Shown piece by piece: positions 11,787-24,138 of a stretch of DNA of 64,000 bases. How positions within the stretch are numbered: the first letter of the stretch is position 1; each line of letters opens with the position of its first letter. Position numbers and translations under genes: made by a program. The stretch lies in the NCBI GenBank assembly GCA_016584305.1, contig JACEEZ010024141.1, forward strand, positions 109,060 through 173,059. The letters are read 5' to 3'. Under the pieces are notes generated by a model that had not been told where the DNA came from, did no database searches, and saw only the letters and a list, made by a program, of their open reading frames with translations. The stretch comes from Chionoecetes opilio. Its lineage: Eukaryota > Arthropoda > Malacostraca > Decapoda > Majidae.

Positions 11787-12119
11787 TGGCAATCTTCACT
11801 CCTAGACCTGTAGGTGTAGATGTAGAGTGTATTTACCTGTTGTAGATTAATATAATCCACATGCACACCTACAGGAGTAAAATATTGCAACACTGCTCTT
11901 GGCAGAATTTCTAGCTCACAACTCCTCCACATACATAAATTCCACAGCTATTCTCTGCTGGATGAACACGGGCTGTAGCATAAAAGCTATTGTATATGCA
12001 TGTATCTATCTGTATATATCATATGTAGTTATATTCTCGTAGAAAACAGCCGCGCACCAAAGGAAGAGTGGTATTAGTTCTTTAGGTTAGGTCTCTCTCT
12101 CTCTCATACACAGACCCAC

Positions 12120-13040
12120 AGTATGTCCTCCCACAGTATGTTTACATACCTCGGGCCATTCACCACGGAAAGTGCTGGCACTAAGGCTCCTTGTGGTGGT
12201 ATGGTACCGTCCTCACATCACTCATGACTCTTAGCTCTATACTGCAGGTGTGGGCTGTATCCCATGTCATGCCATGCAGAGGTATTGACAGCTCAGTGTC
12301 ACCTCAGACAGGTAAGCTGCGTTAATTACTCCACAGGTGCCTTCATCTCTGCCCTTATGGCACTTCCCCAACTTAGTCCACCTCTTAAGATGCCTTGGTA
12401 GTGTTTTATCCCCTCCTTCAGCGAGCCAGAGCTCTGCTGCCAGGCACTGGACTGCCATTTGAATGTGTTCCTGAATGTCCCCGCAAGATTATAGCTGCAA
12501 TAAGTTCAAGCTGATGAGGGCTCATGAGCCTATCAGTAGCAGCTGCAATCTTACCGAGACATTCAGGAACTATATGTGGCAGTCCGTTGCCTGGCAGTAG
12601 AGCTCTGGCTCGCTGCAGGAGTGGATAAAATGGCATCACTGTTCCACCCTGTTTCCTCACAAATTTCCTTTCAGTTCACATTTGCCTTGTGTGGGGCCAG
12701 AATACACACCATTTCCTCAGTGGATAAACACTGGCAAGGCATCTTGAGAGGTGGACTAAAGTTTGGGAAGTGCCATAAGGGCAGAGATGAAGCCACCTGT
12801 GGAGTAATTAACGTAGCTTGCTCCAGCTTACCTGTCTGAGGTGACACTGAGCTGTCAATCCCTCTCCCAGTGACCAATAGTACCACTGCATGGCATGACA
12901 TAGGATACAGCCCACACACACACACATTCACACCTGCAGTATAGAGCTGGGAGTCGTGAGTGATGTGAGGAAGGTACCATACCACCACAAGGGGCCTTAG
13001 TGCCAGCACTTATTGTGGTTACAGGGTACATAGCACAGGC
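12120..13040. repeat. Large imperfect inverted repeat (foldback), arms about 400 bp
   Basis: The left arm (gtgctggcactaaggctcct ... gagccagagctctgctgcca) is repeated in inverse orientation at the right (ctggcagtagagctctggct ... ggccttagtgccagcac). The centre is near 12525. The right arm carries an extra segment of about 110 bp around 12635-12745. No transposase or clear target duplication was seen. The right arm ends close to the last ERLEC1 exon. Confidence 0.8.
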
Positions 13041-13099
13041 CTCATACCAGCCCTGAATGCAGGGAATGAATGGCATTGACATAAATCTCAAAATTTCAG

Positions 13100-13222
13100 A
13101 TCCCTAAAGAAGTGTCTTCCCCAAGTAGCAAGTCCGGCAATCTACAGCCACACAAGGGAACCGTTGAGTTGAGTCCCATGGATGAAGATGCAGATGAAGA
13201 TTATGAGGATGGCAACGACTAA
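13100..13222 (+). CDS. ERLEC1: ERLEC1, last coding exon with acidic C-terminus
   Basis: Phase-0 exon after acceptor aaatttcag, 40 codons then TAA at 13220-13222. It encodes IPKEVSSPSSKSG and ends in a strongly acidic tail, MDEDADEDYEDGND. There is no KDEL-like retrieval motif, in keeping with the family, which stays in the ER through partners rather than a C-terminal signal. The tail is lineage-variable, so the join rests on splice phase, the clean stop and its position downstream of the MRH exons rather than on sequence identity. Confidence 0.75.
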   Translation: MPKEVSSPSSKSGNLQPHKGTVELSPMDEDADEDYEDGND

Positions 13223-13590
13223 GAGCGACGGATTTTTAAGTGCCTTCTATTGATCGAACTTAATCGTTGGTCTGTTCTGGAATTAGTAATTTGGCCAAAA
13301 AGATGAGTTAATTCACTGCAGGGTATTTATCTTGAACTGGTAAGTTCAAGTTCATCTGTCAGGAGCACTTGGGACCACAACTTTGTGTATGCATCGTATC
13401 TGCCAACGTATTTTGATTCCTGTTGCACAGGTTGATAAATATGTGATCACAGCCACAAACTTTCTTATATTTATACATAAATGGCAAAGATAAGCATTCA
13501 TGCTCAGTTGCTCACATTTCTTTTGTACTGCTACACATCATTAAAGTAAAATGCAGTCAATCCATGCAAGTACACCTGTGCACTAAAAAC

Positions 13591-13596
13591 AATAAA
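13591..13596 (+). terminator. Candidate ERLEC1 polyadenylation signal
   Basis: The first canonical AATAAA on the + strand after the ERLEC1 stop, 369 bases downstream of it. A conventional 3' UTR of about 390 bases would follow. No GU-rich element was verified. Confidence 0.4.
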
Positions 13597-15009
13597 TTTC
13601 ATACTGAACCCCATTGAAAGTGATGACTGACCCGCCTCTTCACACTGCATTCCATTTGTGGCGAAGATTCAAGACTTTCATGAAGTCTGTGATGGAAATG
13701 TTTCATGTATGAAAAGCCACATGAAGTAGAATTTGTGTTTGTTTGGGTTTATGTAATGAATGGTTTATGGAATGATGGGTTTGGACTAAATGTTAGATTG
13801 AGATCCTTGGCAGGATATCAATTACAGCTGCACCCCTGATGTGAATGTCTTACTTTAAAGTTACAACCCTACACACACAGCAAGGTATGATTTAATTGGG
13901 AAATAATTTAATCATATGATTAATGCCTGTCAAACCCCTTTTCGTATATGTAATTGTCATAACATCATGCTTTGCCAAGTCTGAGTTGGAAGCCATTCAT
14001 AATTACAATTGTGCAAAATTACAAATATTCCATTCCCGTTGATGTCTACACAGGCCTGTAATTGATTTTATAAATTAATATTTTGCAGCTTGTACTACTC
14101 AGGCTAAAATTACTGCTATCACCACCACTGCAGCTGTTCACTTCTACTAGTACCCCTTAACCAAAATACCATCTAATATCACCTTAATAGAACTTGCACT
14201 GCCACTGCTAATGATGATAATGGTACAGACAGCTGTGCTTCCCAGTTCCACACTGTTACTTATAAGTGTGGCCGAGCTGTGGCAGAAACAAACACCTCAA
14301 AAAAGGGGAACTTGACGAGTCATTTCAGAAATAAAGTTCGTCTGAAACAATTGTCAGGCAATGTCACAAATATTTGAGGTGGTAATGTAATTTCTGGCAA
14401 TCTGCTCTGAACCTCCTTCAAATATTTAACTGTGGATTCCTGACATCTGTTTCCTTTTTTCCTCATCTTTCACAATGGATGTAAACTTGATGCTCTGCTG
14501 TGATAATTGGAAAAAGTGAAGGTTGAATAACAAAACATGTTGCTGCTGCGGCTGTCACAACAAATCTTACTACTATAACACAGCATGTTGTGTTGTTATT
14601 GAAGGTGAAGTGTGTGATGGTATTAATGAAAGGAATGATGTGCTATGAGGGTGCGTGATGATAACTGTTGACTCAAGCCTATCCGCTGTCCTTGTGATGA
14701 GGGTTTTGTATTGCTGTACACAATTGGAATTGAAATGTATATTTATAATGAACATATTTACTTAAAACTTGTGTAATATTTCCTAATCCTCCCCACTTGC
14801 TCTATACGTACAAGGTCAAATTCAAGCCATGAAAATGGAATACGTACGGGAAAATTTACGTCATTGATTCTAGAACTGAGGTAGAAAATGTTGGTGTAGA
14901 AGTGAGTATGTGTAAGACAGAGTAAAATTTCAATACTATGATGTTTACAGACAACCCTATACTACTTACAGGGTTAAAAAATTTAAATTATATATCGGAA
15001 AATTTTTCT
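13597..15009. other. Intergenic sequence, no gene
   Basis: AT-rich sequence after ERLEC1. I see no ORF with recognisable protein motifs and no terminal repeats. Confidence 0.5.
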
Positions 15010-15520
15010 AATACTGTATGAAGGGAGATAAGATAAGAGCCCTTCAAGGAAAGTAGGATCGGGTTGTATGATGAAAGAGCGGACAGAGTAAAGAAGGCAC
15101 TTACTTCATGGTAGCATTACAGTTCCAACAGTAACATGCAAATGAGACTTGACAGGAAATAGATGTCTAAGATTCAAGCAGTGGAAAAGAGTTACCTGAG
15201 GGGTGGATGTGGTGTGAACAGAATGAATGATGAGATTAATGAGAATGTATATGGAAGATTTAGAGGCTAGTTATGAATGAGTGAATGGTGGAGTGCAGCA
15301 CTGAGAAGGTGTAGACACGTAGAAGGGATGGAAGAGTAATTTTACAAGAAGGATATACAAGAGAAAAATTGATTCTGGGAGTGCAAAAGGACAACTCTGT
15401 TAAATGGGGTGCATTAGTGACGGGATGCAAGAGTGAGAGTACGTGAAGATGTGAGAATGAGGTGCACGGACAGGTACAAATGGAGACTGCTAAGGTCACC
15501 CCCTCGAGAGTACGAAAGAA
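15010..15520 (+). pseudogene. Decayed RTE-type LINE, ORF2 3' region
   Basis: In broken frames the sequence reads YLRGGCGVNRMND, ENVYGRFRG, LRRCRHVEGMEE and RYKWRLLRSPP. This is the pattern of the C-terminal region of RTE-like ORF2 proteins (V/L-R-G...GVNR...RRF/CGHVERM), common in crustaceans and other invertebrates. At least three stops or frameshifts interrupt it. The family call is from motif memory. Confidence 0.55.
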
Positions 15521-15578
15521 CACGCCAGCAAAGACTGGATGAGACAATGATTAAAAAAACTTCCCTGATAACTTGGTA

Positions 15579-15966
15579 CAGGTTGAAGTTCCCAAACTCG
15601 GCATCCCAAGACTCGGCAACACCCAAAACTCGGCTATGGTTCCGGATTTTCCAAAACACGGCAGAACACCCAAAACCCGGCGAGTAGTTGCCGGGTCGGC
15701 CGCTAGGTGCACCACACTAGGCCGCTTGGTTTCTCCCGCCGATTTGTTTGTTGTTATTGTTCAGTGGTGTAGTGACTGTAGAGTTGTGTACACTGTTATT
15801 TTGTGTACTTCTACAGGTCTGTTATTGGTATTATGGCTCCCAAACGTCCAAACGTGATTTTCATGCTTTTTTTCCCCTTAATATATCTACGTTCTAAAAG
15901 TCGGAAAATTCCATTACTCGGCTCGGCGCTGGTCCCGAGGTTGCCGAGTTTGGGAACTTCAACCTG
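15579..15966. mobile_element. Pogo-like MITE P, intact copy (388 bp)
   Basis: Inverted ends CAGGTTGAAGTTCCCAAACT and its complement are flanked by TA at 15577-15578 and 15967-15968. Near each end the words actcggc and ccgag recur. Non-coding. A second copy at 29096-32914 is split by a LINE, and this uninterrupted copy gives the empty site that defines that insertion. Confidence 0.88.
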
Positions 15967-16617
15967 TAGTTCTTAAAATCATAGTATATGTGAAAAATAT
16001 AGTTTCAATATTCTAGACAACTTCTTATAAGTTATGCTTCCAGAGCCATCACAAAGGACTTTCTAGAACCCAAATCACAGTTCCTTGCCAGTCAATGCCA
16101 CCTACAAGTATCTTGCCTATCTCCCCGACACCCTTTACAGGCTCTTGACTTTGTTTACTCATGTCTAATCTATCCTTGTATCTGTTACTCGTAGCTATCT
16201 TAAGGAGTTGTCATGGCACAAAAGTCTCCGTTTGCACCTGTCTTTTGTAAGTAGAGAACATATTGATTCTAAAATACTCTATTCCACTTCCACTCATTTC
16301 TTTCCACTTCTAACACATCCTATCAGTCACTTCATATCTTACACCTTTACCTCATAGCTGCTGCATAACATCACAAATTCACAAGACTAAGCTTACTGGA
16401 TGGTGGCAGGGAGAAGAACCCGTCCCATCAATCAAAAACCCGCCAACCGCGTCTTGGGCTTGTGTGCACAGTGGAATGGATGTTCACTCACAACTCTGTA
16501 AAAAGTCTGGTTAACCACATATGACAATAAAATTATCAAATATGAGCTCTGATATCACTGTCAATGTTAAATAAAAGAGATAGAATATACAGAAAAAACA
16601 AGCAGTAATGTAGTAAA

Positions 16618-16912
16618 CGGGGAGGCGGTAGCAGAGTGGTTAGCATCTCCGAGTGGCGTTATCGCTGACCCCGAGTTCGATCCTCAATGAGAACCAAAAA
16701 TCCACTTAAAATCTTTCTGCATCACCGAGTGGCCTAAGAACACCCACATGCTGCCCATTAACTCTACCTTCAAATGAGAGTGCATTGGAGGACACAGGGG
16801 GGGCGGCATGAGCCTCTAATCACAGGCATCACTATAAAAATCCTGCCCGCGCCAGTAACGGGCGAGGGCTAACCATCGCAGCCCTCAAGTGAACCACCAG
16901 GGCAAGCAATAA
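16618..16912 (+). mobile_element. tRNA-derived SINE, copy 3
   Basis: Starts ggaggcggtagcagagtggt (A box) with B box gagttcgatcc, then the shared body and the 3' block actataaaaatcctgcccgc ... cgggcgagggctaac. It joins the head of copy 1 to the tail of copy 2 in one unit, which defines the family. Confidence 0.8.
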
Positions 16913-16964
16913 AGTATAGGTATGAGAAATGTCTCTTATGTTTTCTTCCTGTGTGAATGTAATA

Positions 16965-18067
16965 CAGTAAACCCTCTCGTATTCGGACCCTCATTATTCG
17001 GACTTCGACATTATTCGGACCTCCTCCTTTTTTCTTTTTTCTTTTTTTAACTAACTTTTTAACTTTTGTATTGGCGAGTAATCTGTGGCCATTGAGCCTT
17101 AGGCCCAGATCCAGCAACGGAGGTGGTATCTCCAGCTATCACCCGCTCTCCCACCGCTTAGATACTACCTGCCCTTACTACCGTATCCAGCAAGCCTCCC
17201 TTGATAGGTAGTTAACAGGTAGGAAGGCCCTGACTGGCTTGGACAAGTAATGACATCATCAAACTTGTCATCAGTCACCAGCCAATGACAAACTGTTTCT
17301 AAAACTTCTTGACCAATCACAAGTCAACAAGACGTTTGACACGGCCTTTAAAGGTCGTGTCACACGGACACTTTTTCCATTAGTGTTACGGGGTGGCCGC
17401 GACAAGAATGTTTCCCCGTCACTGGCTACCCCGCCACCTCAACACCTTTACATAACCCTTATTTAAGGTGACACGCAGTACTACACTGACCTAAATAATG
17501 ACACGTGTATGTAACAGCTCACCATAATCACTACGATGTATAATAACTAGTACACGTGTAATAAGACTTAAAACCCTGCCCACCCTGCTGGCGAGTGACC
17601 TGCTCCGCCTGGCGCCCTGCCTAGCTCTCAGGACAACACGCTGTCATCCGCCTCACCTGTGCCTTCCTGAAGAAGACAGGTCAGCTACCACGCCTGTGAT
17701 AGCATCACAGGATATCACCAGGGATCATAGGGCTCGTCAAGGGGTCCTCGCAGCCCTACAGACAACACCAAGAAGGAGGAGGAAACCTCCGCCATCATGA
17801 TACTGCTGCCGGCTGCCGCTGCCAGACGTAGGACTGATAGTACTGTACACTACTCCTGTACAGTACTATATTGTGTATTTTTACTGTAGATTTATTTATT
17901 TACATGATTTATCTTATGTTTGTTGATATTTGCATGACTTAGAAATGTTTTATATTCCCTAAATTAAAAAAAAAAAAAATATTATTATTTTATCCCTGCA
18001 TTATTCGGATCTTTGCATTACTCGGACCACTCCTTGGCCCAATTAGTCCAAATACGAGAGTTTACTG
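16965..18067. mobile_element. Pogo/Tigger-like element C, copy 1
   Basis: TA-flanked inverted ends CAGTAAACCCTCTCGTATTC and complement. The word attcggac is repeated at about 18-bp spacing just inside each end. No ORF. A block near 17395-17560 matches element A in reverse, so the two families share internal sequence. Confidence 0.82.
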
Positions 18068-18089
18068 TATAATGTACAGTAGTATCAAA

Positions 18090-19226
18090 AGTGTCTCCTC
18101 CTGGGGAGAGACAAGGAGAGGTATGTCAGGAGTCTCGCTGAGGATATCGAGGGCCATTTGAATGCAAATAACTTCCGAGCCGCCTACCAAGCCCTGAAGA
18201 AGCTCTGTTCCAAGTCTCCATCTCGGGCGAGTGCTATCCGAGCAGCAGATGGGCACCTCTTGTCAGACATGGATGGGTAGATGGCTCATTGGGCTGAGTA
18301 CTTTGGGCAGTTGTTCACGGTGGACCTCCAATTGAGCAGCTTCACACTGGATTACGGGCAGTGGATGCCGATCCTCTCATTGACGAAACCGCACCCTTTC
18401 TTGACGAAGTCAAAGAGGCTGTAGCAAAGTTGAGGCGTGGAAAGGCAGCTGGCGTTTGTAATATTCAGTGCGGAGCTCCTCAAACCTGGGGGCGAGACCA
18501 TGATTTGCGGGTTGCATACTATCCTGACTGCCGTGTGGCAATCAGGTACCATTCCTCCTGACTGGAAAAAGGGGCTGGTTGTCCCTATCTGGAAAGGGAA
18601 AGGGGACCGTCAGGATTGCAACAATTACCGCAGTATTACATTGCTCAGCGTGCCAGGCAAGGTGCATGCCCATCTATTGCTGACACGGATTCACAGCCAT
18701 CTGCTGAAGCATCAGAGACCTCAGCAGTCTGGGTTCACGCCTTGTAAGTCAACAACAGACCGTATCCTAGCGCATCGTGTCCTGGTGGAACACCGACGTG
18801 AGTTTCGACGGGATGCCAGCAGCCCATGCTGATCTCAAGAAGGCGTTTGACTCAGTGCATCATGATTCACTCTGGGATCTTCTGCGACTTCGCAGGATTC
18901 ATACAAGGACTATTGGTTTGATGACTCGAGGCCTATTACCTGCATAGTCCGTCAGCACCAACTTTGGCTATATGGGCATGTGGCACGCTACCCTGAAACC
19001 GATCCTTCCCATCGGGTTGTATCTGTAAGAGACAATCCAGCGTGGAGGAGGCCAAGGGGGCACCCACAAGTCTCGTGGCTGGGGCAAGTTGATGTTTCCT
19101 GTAGAGAGTTGCTTGGATGGGAAGGGAGCCTGCATGGGGACTTGTGCGAGGTGACCCCCGGGAGTGGCGTCGTAGGGTGGGCGAGGCAACGCGCTCCCCG
19201 GCGTATGCCCCCAATGATTGATTGAG
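18090..19226 (+). pseudogene. LINE fragment, same family as 29325-32673
   Basis: Begins at the linker after the endonuclease (QALKKL, SPSRASAIRAADG in broken frame). It continues through the RT fingers (PPDWKKGLVVPIWKGKGDRQ, GFTPCKSTTDRILAHRVLVE) and then jumps from the DSVHHDSLWDLLRLR motif to the C-terminal region ending tgattgattgag. The palm with the catalytic aspartates is deleted. Frameshifts occur near 18470 and 18810. Confidence 0.85.
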
Positions 19227-20367
19227 TATCAAAAGGTGGGCTCTATACTCTCTGCAATTATTTCTTTCCTTGGTTCCTACTATAATGAAATGCACATAAG
19301 TGCCTACAAGGCCTCAAAGCAACACATAATAACAGATAGTAATATAAATTCCTATATGTCTCTATTATGATCTGTCTGCTCCTTGGTGTGGAATTCCCTG
19401 AAGGGATGAGAGATTGGCCACAAGTCTCCACATGCTTCAGTTCTTTCACTCTCCCATTCATCTGCCTTGAATAGCACAACACTATTCTGTCTCCTCATGT
19501 TTCAGGGTTTCCTTCCCTGACTCTATACAAGCACATTGCCTACCTACGTCTCCCTATGTAAGTATGTATGGGACACTGTTAGTTGTGCAAAATATTCATT
19601 ACCTTTATATCCATCTATCTGTTTCATGTTGTATCTATTATTTCTTATATTCAAATTTTCAATCTATAATGGAAAGGAAGGAGGATTTAGGTTACTCCTA
19701 CATTAGTGTCTACACCAACACCCACAAAGCCCGTACAAAGTGTGTACACTCCCACAAGTACCCCAGATCTTGTACCTCAACCGGAAGAAAGATTGTACTC
19801 CTTCATGCAATCTCTGTACCTGACTTTTATTGTAGTGGGACAAATTTGTTTTGTAATTGATACAAAATTGTTTTTTACAAGAATACTGTCACATACTCAC
19901 ATACTGAACTCAGTGAACTTCAACAGAATTAGATATCACACAGTTATTATCGCTTAACCAAAGAAATATACAAATCAGTAGAAGCTCGACATAACGGAAT
20001 AATTCAGCCAAGGCCAATTCCGTAAAATTTAATTTTTCGCTAAATTGAACTTCAGTTATCGGCTCCTGATATAGCTCAATATAACGGAATTTTCCGTAAA
20101 ATCGAGATCATTTCCAGTAAATCCTGTTTCTGCAGTGGTCTGTATTAGAGATGTATCGGATATCCACACCCGCATCCGCGGAACATCTGCATAGCTTTAA
20201 ACATCCGCATCTGCATCCACATTTGCTATGAACTAAATATCCGCATCTGGGTTCGTATACCCACCACACACAAAGAGGATGTGGCGGATATACAATATAT
20301 TACAGAGCTTGTAAAGTTGAAATGCATGTTTACTTAATTATCTACTAAAATATTCTACCTGGTATTA

Positions 20368-20695
20368 CATTAAAACCTCTTTAAGTCGGAATTACCAATA
20401 AGTTGTAATGGCACTATGTCTGATCTGATGCCCATATTTTCACTAAAGATAGTGAATCAGAGAAGGGGTTGAAAAATAGTGTACATACAAAGCCTCCCTC
20501 TGCTGACAAGACTCAACTGCTGCATCAAAGCAAGCGAGTGTTGATTTTTTTTTTTTTTTTTGTATTCAAGATTATTTATTGTATTTTTTGCGCACTTATT
20601 TTCGGGGGGAGGGAATTTCTGATTCGAAGTTAAAATATTCCATAAGTCGGAAAGGGTTAGAGCCCCTATTGTTCCAACTTAAAGAGGTTTTATTG
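20368..20695. mobile_element. TA-flanked MITE nested in element E (328 bp)
   Basis: Ends CATTAAAACCTCTTTAAGT and complement ACTTAAAGAGGTTTTATTG, flanked by TA on both sides. The subterminal word agtcggaa is repeated. Non-coding. It is the innermost of three nested insertions here. Confidence 0.8.
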
Positions 20696-21049
20696 TAATT
20701 TCTTTCAATTTTACATAACAATGTGTCAAGAGTTATACAGAAGGGCAGGAGGAGGGACAGAATATTAGATCGTGACTATGTAGCCTACTGTATACAGTCA
20801 GTATACAGTCACAGTGTTCTGTTTCTCTGAGTATAATAGAAAGTTTGAAACTTTGCTTGGACAATATTTTTCTAATTGAATTCTTGAAAATATTTTTGTA
20901 TGCAGTTCTCATCATTACAAACAACTTTTCTTAGTAACATTTTCGTTGCAAATGAAAAAGAATGTATAGGTAAGTAAGGCCCACAAGGAGGAATAGGTAG
21001 AATAGTTAACCTAGGTGTATGCACTCTCATATACCACAAATTCCTGCAC

Positions 21050-21335
21050 AAAAATAATCCGCATCAGCATCCACCACAAAAAAAAATATCCGCATCCGCA
21101 TCCACACAAAAAAAATATCCGCATCAGCATCCACACACAAAAAAAAAATCCGCATCCGCATCCACACACAAAAAAATATCCACATCAGCATCCACACAAA
21201 AAAAAATATCCGCATCCGTATCCACACACAAAAAAAATATCCGCATCAGCATCCACACAAAAAAAAAATATCCGCATCCACACACACAAAAAATATATCC
21301 GCATCAGCATCCACGATTTGAAAAAGTTTATATCC
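21050..21335 (+). repeat. Degenerate tandem array of atccgcatc(c/a)gcatccacacac
   Basis: About ten units of roughly 28-30 bp separated by A tracts. The same words occur at the element E left end, so the array probably grew from its subterminal sequence. Confidence 0.88.
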
Positions 21336-21557
21336 GCATTCGCACATCCGCATTATTAGACATCCGATACATCTCTAATCTGTATGGCCCCCCAAGCCAC
21401 CCCAAACACATGGGTGTGGCCATTAGCAGAACCACACCAAATATTGCTAATTTATCGGAATTTTCCACTATATCTATCATAGAAAAGTGGAATTTTAATG
21501 TTTCCGCTAAATCGAACTTTGCAGTAAATCGAGTTCCGTTAAATCAAGGTTCTACTG

Positions 21558-23255
21558 TACACATAAAAATATTCCCCGAGACCAAGACATGACTGCATGG
21601 ACTGAGATGGTGATGTATTTTCTACTTGCCGTCTGTGCCTTAACTCTGCTTCACTTTATACAGTCTTAAATAATAGACAAAAACTTCCATCCAACATTCC
21701 ATCTTCCTCCGTCACTACTACAACACAACAAGCCGACCGTGGCCTATGGAGGTACACGTAGATCCTCAAACGCATGACTCACGTTCCTAGAAAATTGCAC
21801 GTTAAGCGTAAAATGCGTTAAACAAATCCAAGTTCCCGTAGATTTTCCCATTGATTATTTGAGATTTTAGAACAATGTAGTGCGAAACTTAGAATTTTTC
21901 ATCGTTAAGCGAGTTCTAGCACAGAAAAGAAAGATTTTTTAACTCTGAATTTCCTAAGAGAGAGTCTGCATTAAACAGGGTCTACGTATACACTCCATTC
22001 CCAGACATGTTCTAAATACTCCCTCAACCCAAAGGAAACAAACAGAATATCTAAGTCTACCACTACAAGGGTTCTAGGAAGACATCAGTAAAGCAAAGTC
22101 TCAATTTTGTAATGAGCTGTAATTTTGCAGGGCTGTTGTGCCACTTTTGAAAATTATGAACATCATAAATAATTTCATAAAGTTCTCTAAAAAGTAATCT
22201 CTTTGTTCTCTCTCTCAAACATGGATGCTGTATGTACAGATGTAACAATCATTACTAGCTGCAAACTATCACGTCTTACTGCTGACAACAACACTTCCTT
22301 CCCCGCCTGCAGTGATCCAACACGGTGGATACACACACTGCTTGATGTAATCTTAACACTGTTGCCATCACTGTTCCATGCATCCTTCCCTAATCATCTG
22401 TGTTTTGCAATGTACCACTTTTTATCGATTTCTCTCATAAAATACGGAATGTCGTTGTGTTATCTATGCTGTTCACATTCTACAAAGGGTACCACTAACT
22501 TCAAAGGACAGATTGGTTTATATTAACTTATAAAAATTATGTTTACTGCACTTTTGTTATTTTCTTTCTCACTCTCTCACACATGCAATCATACTCTTTC
22601 CACCATCTTTACACGGGATCGTCCTATCACATTCCCAGCACCTATTCTACTATGAAAGTGTTAAGATCAGTATATTCAAGAAGCTCAATGAGTCAAGTAT
22701 CTTCACTTCATTCACTCCTATCATTTGTAACATTTACACTTCCTTAGACATTTCACACATTACTCATCCCATAACTCAAATCAATACTTCAAATTTGAGT
22801 TGAATTTCAGTTAATACTTTCAGTAACTACCAAGGACAAGAATCTTCATCTTCTCCATTCCCCTCATTAGTGATAGATGCACTTCTTTAAACATGTCACA
22901 CATTAAATCAAACTACTGGATTTACATGCTTATGGAGAACTAAGTGATTAATCAAGGTATGTACTTGGATGCTATATGGATAATTCGCATGTACCAACTT
23001 AGCGAGGGTAACAGCACATGAGCCGTGCCACTACCACTGAGCCACACTGAGTGAAGGAGTCATTACTACCATGGCTGTTAGTGATGCAACAATCGTACCA
23101 GGTAACATACATCACTCTCCTAGTTGGCATGATGGCAGCTGGAGCTATAGGACAGAATGCTGGTGGTATCTTATCATCACAAAACTTTTAAAACCACAAC
23201 AATCGGAATAAATTATTAACACTGCATAATAAACCGATCTTGTTATATTTCTGAT
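21558..23255. other. Intergenic sequence, no gene
   Basis: No recognisable ORF, RNA gene or paired terminal repeats were found. Confidence 0.45.
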
Positions 23256-23286
<31 letters not shown>

Positions 23287-23347
23287 ATTTACCTAGTTGT
23301 ATTTACCTTCTATGCTTCTATACGGGAAGCTGTATTTTTTTATATCC

Positions 23348-23399
<52 letters not shown>
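23256..23399 (+). repeat. Two (GT)n microsatellites
   Basis: Runs of TG at about 23257-23286 and 23351-23399 flank a 64-bp unique stretch. Confidence 0.95.
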
Positions 23400-23919
23400 T
23401 TCTATTAAACCTCATTTCAAATTTATTTCTCATTCTTTTTTCCATAACTCATTCTGTACGATAAAATTGCATGGCGACATAAATGAGTTTTATCTCACAT
23501 CCTTGAGAGACGCCAGTACTGAGAATATTAGAGAGACTGACAACCCGACTCAAGGACAGAAAGTGTTCCCAAGAAGGCTGCCATTAAAAATTAAATTTAA
23601 AAAACCACAACTTCTGTACAACCCACCTCTTCCCCTTCCCCACAGCTTGAAAAATTAATATATGAGGTAAAAAGCTGATATATTTATATAAAATACAAAG
23701 ATTCACATTCAGTTATTTCTTGTAAAACTATGTATGTATGTAATGGAAAATTATAGACAGTATCAATAAATCTCATTCATCCTCAAACTCAACTTAACTT
23801 TTTGGTAACTTGAACTGCTTGGCCTCAACATGACAACAAAAGATAATGATGATAAATAGGTGATCGATTAATAAACTAACATTCAAACCTGTCAAAATAC
23901 CCCTTCTTAAAACAAAACA

Positions 23920-23930
<11 letters not shown>

Positions 23931-23958
<28 letters not shown>
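23931..23958 (+). repeat. (AAT)n microsatellite
   Basis: Nine uninterrupted AAT units lie just downstream of the TBP stop on its strand, likely within the 3' UTR. Confidence 0.93.
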
Positions 23959-23959
<1 letters not shown>

Positions 23960-24061
23960 GACAGAGGCAGAGCTAACTAAACACACGCCATTTGTACATT
24001 GTAAAAGTCTCACCCGACGCCTCAATGACCCTGGGTGGATGTGAAGCCCCCGGCGCCACCC

Positions 24062-24138
24062 TCACTGTTTCTTGAAGCTCTTCAAGATGGGGTAGATGTT
24101 ATCAAATGCTTCGTAAATCTGATTCCTCACCTTCGCAC
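24062..24138 (-). CDS. TBP: TBP, last coding exon (core domain C-terminus)
   Basis: Read on the - strand, the exon follows acceptor cacag. It completes the split glycine codon and encodes [20 protein letters not shown] then FKKQ and TGA (24 residues). This is the second stirrup and last helix of the TBP saddle. Variation from insect TBP is conservative. The 9,947-bp intron before it carries two deep transposon stacks. Confidence 0.96.

Larger units (their letters stand above)
20146..21377. mobile_element. hAT-type MITE E with internal tandem array
   Basis: Ends TAGAGATGTATCGGATATCC and GGATG-like partner ...GACATCCGATACATCTCTA, flanked by gtctgtat and atctgtat (7 of 8 identical), a hAT-sized duplication. 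The interior holds another TA-MITE and a tandem array of atccgcatc words. Confidence 0.78.
19976..21557. mobile_element. Pogo/Tigger-like element D with nested hAT-type MITE
   Basis: Inverted ends CAGTAGAAGCTCGACATAAC and the right end ...GTTAAATCAAGGTTCTACTG. The right end is followed by TA; the left flank reads AT, so one TA has mutated. Inside, ttccgtaaaa/aataacgga words repeat. Non-coding. Interrupted by element E at a position that would otherwise read ctgtatggcccc. Confidence 0.7.

Noticed and set aside
21015..21359. ORF rich in histidine, proline and lysine
   Set aside because: Translation of a simple tandem array (atccgcatccacac) in a hAT-type MITE.
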